Assembly: GCA_009778355.1 (NCBI GenBank)
Contig: WRJY01000301.1
Coordinates: 1 to 12,653, forward strand
Direction of reading: 5' to 3'
From: Desulfovibrionaceae bacterium
GTDB lineage: Bacteria; Pseudomonadota; Gammaproteobacteria; Burkholderiales; Burkholderiaceae_C
Length of the DNA: 12,653 nucleotides
Below, in pieces: positions 7,315 to 12,653 of the stretch. Below the pieces are notes generated by a model, which ran no database searches, was not told the DNA's origin, and saw nothing but the letters and a program-made list of their open reading frames with translations. The translations under genes were made by a program, and so were the position numbers. The number at the start of each line of letters is the position of its first letter. Position 1 is the stretch's first letter.

Positions 7315-7962
7315 ATGCACAGCGAACGCAACCTGCGCCACGCGCAAAGACACATCCAGGCATTGGCCCTGGCCACCGAATGCGCCGAACTGGGATCGCG
7401 CATCCGAACCATTCAGCTGCTGACCGGCCTGTCGGCCAGCCAGTTGCACCGGCTGTTTCGCCATCCTCTCGGGGGACCGCGCCGGGGCCGCCATCCCGAT
7501 TCCCGCGAGTGGTACCACACCGCGAACTTGCTATGCCGAATCGAAGCCTCGATCGTTGTCGTCCTGTTCCGCCGGCTGGCCGTGCGCGGCATCGACCTGC
7601 CGCTGGCGCTGATCGGGGCCTATCGGCACTACCTGGCCTTCTGCAAGACGCCGCCCCGGATCAGCTTCGACCGCGCCTTCGATCTGGTCTCCCACGCCAC
7701 GGGCCGCTGGCTCTCGACGGCAAAGAGCTTCTCGATCTTCGCCTGCCCCGCCTGCAAGAGCGAGTATCTGACCGGCCTGAGCCTGGCGCCGGCCAACAAC
7801 CACGACTGTCCATTCTGCAAGCTGCTCACGCGCCATGCCAGGGATCCGCGCATCCAGGCTGCCTACCCGAGCAAAACGTTGCAACGCGATATCCAGTTGT
7901 TCTGGGTCAGCGCCTGCCGGAACAAGTCGCTGATACCAATGCCGATGACGAATTCGCCCTGA
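7315..7962 (+). CDS. FlhC-like transcriptional activator subunit, zinc-binding
   Basis: A 215-residue protein; E. coli FlhC has 192. It keeps the FlhC order: an N-terminal helix with LGSRIRTIQLLTGLS (26-40), QLHRLFRHPLGGPRRG (43-58), a Trp after the Pro-rich turn (DSREWY, W66), and ISFDRAFDLV before the metal site. Four cysteines at 144, 147, 165 and 168 (C-x2-C-x17-C-x2-C) correspond to FlhC's zinc ligands, spaced C-x2-C-x16-C-x2-C in E. coli. With the upstream FlhD-like subunit it should bind DNA and recruit RNA polymerase. It starts 10 bases after the flhD-like stop without a clear ribosome site, indicating coupling. The relaxase gene begins 79 bases downstream. It is probably the master activator subunit of transfer, as SetC, AcaC or BisC are in other elements. 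The target sites are unknown. Confidence 0.82.
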   Translation: MHSERNLRHAQRHIQALALATECAELGSRIRTIQLLTGLSASQLHRLFRHPLGGPRRGRHPDSREWYHTANLLCRIEASIVVVLFRRLAVRGIDLPLALIGAYRHYLAFCKTPPRISFDRAFDLVSHATGRWLSTAKSFSIFACPACKSEYLTGLSLAPANNHDCPFCKLLTRHARDPRIQAAYPSKTLQRDIQLFWVSACRNKSLIPMPMTNSP

Positions 7963-8041
7963 TACGACCGCATTTCCCGCTGGTGGCGTCCGCGCCCGGA
8001 GCGCACGATGGCCTCCATCGATCAGGATCAGGTGTCATGCG

Positions 8042-9739
8042 ATGGATGTTGGCTCGAACCGTTCGCCAGCGGACGCGCCGTCCGCCGGGTTCCGCTATCC
8101 CACGGAGCCGCCGGGCATTCCGGCTTTCGAGGCCGGTGAACTGCTCCTGTCGCACCGCGATCTCATGGACCGCATCAAGCTGTGCTTCGGCATGGATCGC
8201 GCCGCCTTCGAGCAGTCCGTCCTGCCCCTGCTCCAGCGGTACGCCGCCTACGTGCATCTGCTTCCCTGCACCGCCGATAACTATTTCAGCGAAGCTGGAG
8301 GACTGCTGCGCATCGGCCTGGAAACCGCCTTTTTCGCGCTGCAAGGCGCCGATGCCCACATCTTCTCCGGGCGGGCGACGATTACCGAGCGGCGCGACCT
8401 CGAACCGCGCTGGCGGATGGCAACCTTCATCGGCGGGTTGTGCTGCGAGTTGCACCGCCCGCTCAACTGCATCCGCGTGACCGACGAAGCGGGGAACGAA
8501 TGGCAGCCCTATCTCGGCCCGCTGGCCGGCTGGCTGCGGGAACGCCAGCTCAGGCATTACTTCCTCAAATGGCGCCCCGATGCCATCGAAAGCCGCGCCT
8601 TGGGCCTGTTCGCGTTGCCCCATGTCATCGGCGCGGCAACCTTGCGGGAACTGGCCGTCGGCAATTCCCAGATCGTCCCCCACCTGCTGGCGGCGATCGC
8701 CGGCATCCCTGTCTATCGCGACCGCAATGTGCTCGAAACCCTGGTTCGCCGATCCCTCGCCCTGGTTATCGAACGCTTCCTGCTGACCGATGCGCAACGC
8801 CACGGCAAACCGCAACTGGGCGCGCACCTCGAACGTTACTTCGTCGATGCGCTGCGTCGCCTGGCGGCCTCCAATCCGGGCTGGACTCCGAACGCGGACA
8901 AATCTCGCGTCTGGCATGGCGCGGACGGCTTGTTCCTGGTCTGGCCGGCCGGCGCCGACGACATCCGCAAACTGCTCGAAGCCGACCAGTTGCCGGGAAT
9001 CCCCAGGACGCCCGAAACCATCCTCGACGTGTTGCATGCCGCGGGCATCCTGGCTGCGCGGGACGACAGCGTGATCTGGCGCATCCATCCGCCGGGCGGC
9101 AAGGCTCAGGCGGCGGTGAAACTCAGCGCCCCGGCCATCCTGTATGCCGAATCCGATGACTTGCCGAGCGCCCTACCCCAACCGCTGGCCGAGCCGTCCG
9201 CCTTGGATTCTGCTTGCGCCCCCGCCTGTGCGCCAGGCATGGCGGAAGACGCCGGCGCGCCCGACGCCGCGCCGGCGGCGACAAGATCGCCTGCCAGGCA
9301 ATTCACGCTGCCCGGCCTTCCCGAGGCCAGACCGGCAAAGAAAGCCGCCGCGCCGCAGCCCGATCCTCCCGCAGCCAAGCCTCCCGCCCCGATATTGCCG
9401 CCAGCGCCGGAACCCGAAGCCCCCCGGCTGCTGGCCCCCTTGAGGCTGCCCATGCTCATTCGGGACGCGCTGGCGGCCATCGTCGCCACGCTTGCCGGAT
9501 CCCAAACGGAATGGGAGGCCTCGCCGATGGAAGAGGGGCTGTTCGTTCCGCTGGCGATTCTGGCCGACCACAAGATCGCGCCGCCGGCAGCCATCCGCGC
9601 CCTGGGTGAAGCCGGCATGCTGGCCGAACCGGCGTCTCTCACTCGGGCTTTCCGGGAAAAGGAAGTCGTCGGGATCCTGATCGATAAAAGGCATGTGGCC
9701 GGCTGGCCGGCCCTTTTGCAAGGGCAAGGAAATGGCTGA
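8042..9739 (+). CDS. traI: MobH-type conjugative relaxase (TraI_2-like, PFGI-1 class)
   Basis: A 565-residue protein read from ATG 8042, with AGGT at 8030-8033. The N-terminal 330 residues fit the TraI_2 domain: YVHLLPCTADNYF, GGLLRIGLETAFFALQG, the ERRDLEPRWRMATFIGGL block (ends at 133), and later SRALGLFALP and HLERYFVDALRRL. A Pro/Ala-rich linker (about 370-468) leads to a C-terminal domain like that of other MobH relaxases, ending near the traD start. MobH relaxases nick oriT and pilot the strand into the type IV secretion system. The HD-type metal site is altered: the expected HDxGK reads CELHR (135-139), and the upstream histidine cluster reads ADNYF. I believe the PFGI-1 subclass shares this, but cannot check it here. 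The stop overlaps traD by eight bases, so the two are probably translated together. Confidence 0.85.
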   Translation: MDVGSNRSPADAPSAGFRYPTEPPGIPAFEAGELLLSHRDLMDRIKLCFGMDRAAFEQSVLPLLQRYAAYVHLLPCTADNYFSEAGGLLRIGLETAFFALQGADAHIFSGRATITERRDLEPRWRMATFIGGLCCELHRPLNCIRVTDEAGNEWQPYLGPLAGWLRERQLRHYFLKWRPDAIESRALGLFALPHVIGAATLRELAVGNSQIVPHLLAAIAGIPVYRDRNVLETLVRRSLALVIERFLLTDAQRHGKPQLGAHLERYFVDALRRLAASNPGWTPNADKSRVWHGADGLFLVWPAGADDIRKLLEADQLPGIPRTPETILDVLHAAGILAARDDSVIWRIHPPGGKAQAAVKLSAPAILYAESDDLPSALPQPLAEPSALDSACAPACAPGMAEDAGAPDAAPAATRSPARQFTLPGLPEARPAKKAAAPQPDPPAAKPPAPILPPAPEPEAPRLLAPLRLPMLIRDALAAIVATLAGSQTEWEASPMEEGLFVPLAILADHKIAPPAAIRALGEAGMLAEPASLTRAFREKEVVGILIDKRHVAGWPALLQGQGNG

Positions 9740-11648
9740 CATGCTGACCCGCGCCTACGAAATGCCCTGGCGGCGAGCCTACGAGGCTTACGCCAGCGCC
9801 ATCTGGCTGGCGGCCACCTGCGCCACGGCCGTGATGGCGGTGCGCTCGCAACTGCCCGTGAACATCGCGATGCTGCTGGCCTGCGCTTGTCTTGGCATGG
9901 CGGTGTGGCGGGCGGCGCAAGCCGCCCGCATCATGGTACTGCGCGCCGCTCTGACGGGCCGGGCCATGCAGGCCATCGGGCCGCGTGAGCAGGAGCGCCT
10001 GACCCGCAATCCCGATCAGGTGTTCCTCGGCTTCGGCTTCGATTGGCAACCCGTGCATTCACAGCGGCTGTACGGTCTTTCCCAGATCGACTACCGCGCC
10101 TACACCGCTTCCCCCGCCCTGCTCAGGTTGCTGGGCTACCAGGTCACGCCGCAGCCCGACGCCGAAATCGGCCTGCCCTACATCCACGGAGTCGAGCCGC
10201 GCGAGCGGGCGCTGTACCGGCCATTGCAGAATTTCGAGGGCGGCACGCTCCTGGTTGGCACCACCCAGTCCGGCAAGGGCGTGGCGCTGTCCAACCTGGT
10301 CACCCAAGCCATCCGGCGCGGCGACGTGGTCATCATCATCGATCCGAAGAACAGCCGCCGGCTCAAGGATTCCGCCATCCGCGCCTGCCGGCGCTATCGG
10401 GAAGCCGATACCTTCCTGGAATTCCATCCAGCCTTTCCGGAAACGGGGGTCCGGCTCGATTTCGCGTTCAACTGGCAGAAACCGACGGAACTGGCCTCGC
10501 GGATCCAGTCGATTCTGCCGCCAGACACGGCTGGCAGCTTCGGCGCGTTCAGTTGGGACGCCGTCAACGTGGTCGTGCAGGGGCTGGTCGATCTCGAAGA
10601 GCGCCCGAGCCTGGCGAAATTGACCCGCTACATCGAAGGAGGTATCGAGCCGGTTCTGGAGCAGTCCCTGCGGCGCTTCTACGAGGCCCGGTTCCGGCAG
10701 GGGTGGCGTGAACACCCCGACATGAAGCGGCTGCTGGGCGAAGCGCACCGCGGCAACCTGAAACGCCCTTCGGAAGCCTCCGGCGCCGATCTGCTGGCTT
10801 TCGTCGCCTTCTACGAACACCACGTCCCCCAGAGCCAGCGCAGCAAAGTCATCGATTCCCAGGTTCGCGTCTTCCGCCACAACCGGGAGCATTACCAGAA
10901 AATCACGGCCAACCTGCTGCCCATCCTGTCGATGCTGACCTCGGGCGATCTGGGCCGCAGCCTCAGCCCCGATCCGTTCGACCCGAACGACCGGCGGGCC
11001 ATCATGAACTTCGAGAAGATCGAACGGGCCGGCCACGTGCTCTACATGTGCCTGGACTCGCTGCCCGATCCGTCGGTGGCCTCGGCCATCGGCGCCCTGG
11101 CCCTGGCCGATCTGGCCGCGAGCGCGGGCATGCGCTACAACCTGGGCGGCTACCGGCGCATCTCGCTGTTCGTCGATGAAGTCGGCAACGTCATCAATCA
11201 GCCGCTGATCGAAATCCTGAACAAGGGGGCCGAAGGCGGCATTTACACCACCTGCGCGATGCAGACGCTGGCCGACCTGGCCCGGCGCTTGGGCAGCGAG
11301 GACGCCGCCCGCATGGCGCTGGGCAACCTGAACAACCTGATCGCCCTGCGCTCCAAGGACAGACCCACGCAGGATTTCGTGGTCGAAACCTTCGGCAAGA
11401 CATCCATCCACACCCTGCGCGTGGGATTGAATGAGGGCATCGACGCGCACCTGGGAGACTTCTCGGCGGGCAGCAGCGCACAGATCACCGAAACCCGCGA
11501 GGAGATGATTCCCGTCGACGTGTTGGGCAAGCTGCCCAATCTCCAGTACTTCGCCTCGGTATCTGGCGGGCGTCTGATCAAGGGGCGGTTCCCCATCCTG
11601 GGCAGCGAGGATCCTGCCGCCAAGCCGCGCCGGCGGGCCACTGCATGA
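9732..11648 (+). CDS. traD: Conjugative coupling protein TraD, SXT/TOL type
   Basis: A 638-residue VirD4/TraD-type ATPase. The start at ATG 9732 has AGGG at 9721-9724 and overlaps the relaxase stop; the frame extends upstream to ATG 9693. Two N-terminal membrane segments (about residues 19-34 and 40-62) anchor it in the inner membrane. Walker A is GTTQSGKG (176-183) and Walker B LFVDEVGN (D482, E483). Downstream QTLADLARRLG and NLNNLIALRSKD fit the FtsK/VirD4-like motor core. It links the relaxase-DNA complex to the type IV channel and pumps DNA. Its stop TGA overlaps the next gene's start as ATGA. Length and motif order are normal, with no sign of damage. Confidence 0.95.
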   Translation: MADMLTRAYEMPWRRAYEAYASAIWLAATCATAVMAVRSQLPVNIAMLLACACLGMAVWRAAQAARIMVLRAALTGRAMQAIGPREQERLTRNPDQVFLGFGFDWQPVHSQRLYGLSQIDYRAYTASPALLRLLGYQVTPQPDAEIGLPYIHGVEPRERALYRPLQNFEGGTLLVGTTQSGKGVALSNLVTQAIRRGDVVIIIDPKNSRRLKDSAIRACRRYREADTFLEFHPAFPETGVRLDFAFNWQKPTELASRIQSILPPDTAGSFGAFSWDAVNVVVQGLVDLEERPSLAKLTRYIEGGIEPVLEQSLRRFYEARFRQGWREHPDMKRLLGEAHRGNLKRPSEASGADLLAFVAFYEHHVPQSQRSKVIDSQVRVFRHNREHYQKITANLLPILSMLTSGDLGRSLSPDPFDPNDRRAIMNFEKIERAGHVLYMCLDSLPDPSVASAIGALALADLAASAGMRYNLGGYRRISLFVDEVGNVINQPLIEILNKGAEGGIYTTCAMQTLADLARRLGSEDAARMALGNLNNLIALRSKDRPTQDFVVETFGKTSIHTLRVGLNEGIDAHLGDFSAGSSAQITETREEMIPVDVLGKLPNLQYFASVSGGRLIKGRFPILGSEDPAAKPRRRATA

Positions 11649-12268
11649 TCCGCGCCATCGCCATCGCGGCCTTGACCCTGTTGCTGGTCTTCGTGCCGTA
11701 CCTGCCCGCCGCCAATCCCCCCGGACGATTCCTGGCCCAGGTCCGCATCGAACACGGGTTGCAAACCCGCCTGTGGGGCGAGGACCGGGCCGAGCGCATC
11801 ATGGAACGCGCTCTCGCCATGAACGGCGCCTTGAGCTCCGCCAGCCCCATCCCTTCGGACTCACAGGCGCCGGATACAGGTCGAATGAAACAGGCGGCGG
11901 CCCGTGAAATGGAGCAGGTCAACCTGCGTTTCTTCGGAAACGCCTACTTCCGCGCCATCGATGCCCTCTTGTTCCTGGCTACTTATCGCCTCGCGGCCCT
12001 CATGGAGTGGCTGCCGGTCGAGGGTTTCGTTATGCTCGCGCTCATTGCCGATGGCCTGATCACGCGGATTCTGCGTTCCAAGGAATTCAAGCCGCACGAT
12101 CCCGAGTGGTTCGCGCTGCACACGAGCGCCTTCATCCTCCTGGTCTGCGCGAGCATCGTGGCGTTCACCGTGCCGGTTTCCATCTTCCCGTCCGTGCTGG
12201 CGGGCCTGCCGGTTGCGGGGGTATTTTTTATCGGGCGGGCGGCGGCAAGTTTTCATCGGAGCCGGTAG
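11645..12268 (+). CDS. DUF4400 / integrating conjugative element membrane protein (PFL_4697 type)
   Basis: A 207-residue inner-membrane protein. A hydrophobic N-terminal segment (3-20) is followed by a soluble stretch of about 80 residues, then hydrophobic segments near 105-118, 126-142, 158-180 and 182-198. Conserved-looking features include FFGNAYFRAIDALLFLATYR, EGFVMLALIADGL and LRSKEFKPHDPEWFALH. Proteins of this kind follow traD in many ICEs of the PFGI-1 and SXT groups. Their exact role is unknown, although a place in the coupling or secretion complex is plausible. The ATG overlaps the traD stop (ATGA), and no separate ribosome site is seen, so translation is probably coupled. Confidence 0.85.
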   Translation: MIRAIAIAALTLLLVFVPYLPAANPPGRFLAQVRIEHGLQTRLWGEDRAERIMERALAMNGALSSASPIPSDSQAPDTGRMKQAAAREMEQVNLRFFGNAYFRAIDALLFLATYRLAALMEWLPVEGFVMLALIADGLITRILRSKEFKPHDPEWFALHTSAFILLVCASIVAFTVPVSIFPSVLAGLPVAGVFFIGRAAASFHRSR

Positions 12269-12377
12269 ATCGGCCAACGCGTCCAACGGCAGTCGCGGGA
12301 AAGATAGCGGTAGAGACGGCAGTTACTCAATCAAAAACCGCTTGGCCTGCCGCATCAACGCGAAGGCATTGCCATGA

Positions 12378-12653
12378 AACTGCCGGTTGTTCAAAAAATC
12401 CTCGAAAGGCTTGCTTCTGAAACGCGCCACCCGCGCCCGCCTTGGCGGCGGCGGGGCCATCGACCTTGTAAAGCACGTCCTCGGCCTGAACTTTGTGCAG
12501 GCGGTAAAAAATTGGAGGCCGCGCCTATGGCTCCAACTCGATTCCGGTCACGCCAAGCGGCTCGTTGAGCCTTTGCGCAAGTCGCGCCAGCAAGTCCATG
12601 CGCTCGTGAAAAACCGCCACGATCAAAGCGGGCGCGTTTTCGCGCAGCAGACC
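12378..12653 (+). pseudogene. Possible primase/Toprim-like fragment without a start codon
   Basis: The frame is open from just after a TGA (12375-12377) to the right edge, with no ATG in the first half. Residues around 12441-12510 read GGGGAIDLVKHVLGLNF, resembling the GG-x-AIDLV-x-H segment that follows the zinc ribbon in some Toprim/CHC2 primase-like proteins of mobile elements. The residues before it do not show the expected zinc ligands. It is either a 5'-truncated remnant or a chance similarity. A different frame starts at ATG 12374 with AAGG upstream (MKLPVVQKILERL) but soon becomes Arg/Pro-rich, which would fit a frameshifted gene start. Low confidence. Confidence 0.28.
12525..12653 (-). 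CDS. Possible C-terminal end of an unknown minus-strand gene (partial)
   Basis: The frame enters from the right edge and ends at TAG (12527-12525) after 42 codons. It contains APALIVAVFHERMDLLARL, which looks like a buried strand followed by an amphipathic helix, and ends GIELEP. The family is not recognised. It overlaps the + strand primase-like fragment, so only one can be real. Sequence beyond the window would decide. Confidence 0.3.
   Translation of the reverse strand, partial: GLLRENAPALIVAVFHERMDLLARLAQRLNEPLGVTGIELEP

Larger units (their letters stand above)
12269..12653. other. Unresolved right end after the transfer gene run
   Basis: These 385 bases contain no gene I can assign securely. 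Reading frames on both strands look partly protein-like in short patches that change frame, which suggests either a decayed gene or chance open frames in GC-rich DNA. No terminator hairpin for the transfer operon is visible after 12268. The two best candidates are listed separately; at most one of them is real where they overlap. Confidence 0.4.

Noticed and set aside
7380..8480. 366-codon open frame overlapping the flhC-like and relaxase genes
   Set aside because: The translation is Arg/Pro/Ser-rich and out of frame with the two recognised proteins.
10059..11450. 463-codon open frame on the minus strand inside traD
   Set aside because: Antisense shadow of a clear TraD gene; no domain recognised.

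Overview
This 12.65 kb GC-rich window looks like the conjugation and regulation core of an integrative conjugative element (ICE) or related large mobile element from a proteobacterium, probably a beta- or gammaproteobacterium. The evidence is an unbroken + strand run of a MobH-type relaxase-like protein, a TraD coupling ATPase of the SXT/TOL/PFGI-1 kind, and a DUF4400-type membrane protein, preceded by a FlhD/FlhC-like regulator pair. No rRNA, tRNA, CRISPR array or complete insertion sequence was seen.

Left end (1-1239, minus strand): a tyrosine-recombinase-like gene with an added N-terminal helix-turn-helix runs off the left edge. It keeps the two catalytic arginines but appears to lack the box II histidine and the nucleophilic tyrosine. 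A small unrecognised gene ends one base before its start codon, so the two form an operon. A divergent region (about 1240-1530) holds a 29-bp imperfect palindrome and two tandem hairpins just ahead of the next gene.

Centre-left (1531-6540, plus strand): one giant gene encodes an N6-adenine DNA methyltransferase joined to a superfamily II helicase, about 1669 residues, of the type found on phages, plasmids and ICEs (phage P1 DarB is the best-known relative in architecture). A strong intrinsic terminator follows. A gene-poor stretch of about 380 bp then carries nested inverted repeats and a candidate sigma-70 promoter whose -35 box sits between the arms of a perfect inverted repeat.

Centre-right (6960-12268, plus strand): FlhD-like and FlhC-like genes are followed by the relaxase, traD and the DUF4400 gene, mostly with short gaps or overlapping start and stop codons. 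FlhDC-type heteromers (SetCD of SXT/R391, AcaCD of IncC plasmids, BisDC of ICEclc) are known master activators of transfer in MobH elements. Here the pair sits directly upstream of the relaxase, so activation and the DNA-processing genes may share a transcript. The relaxase and TraD would select and deliver the DNA; the methylase-helicase may protect or process it.

Right end (12269-12653): no gene can be assigned securely. Two overlapping, mutually exclusive partial reading frames are described there.
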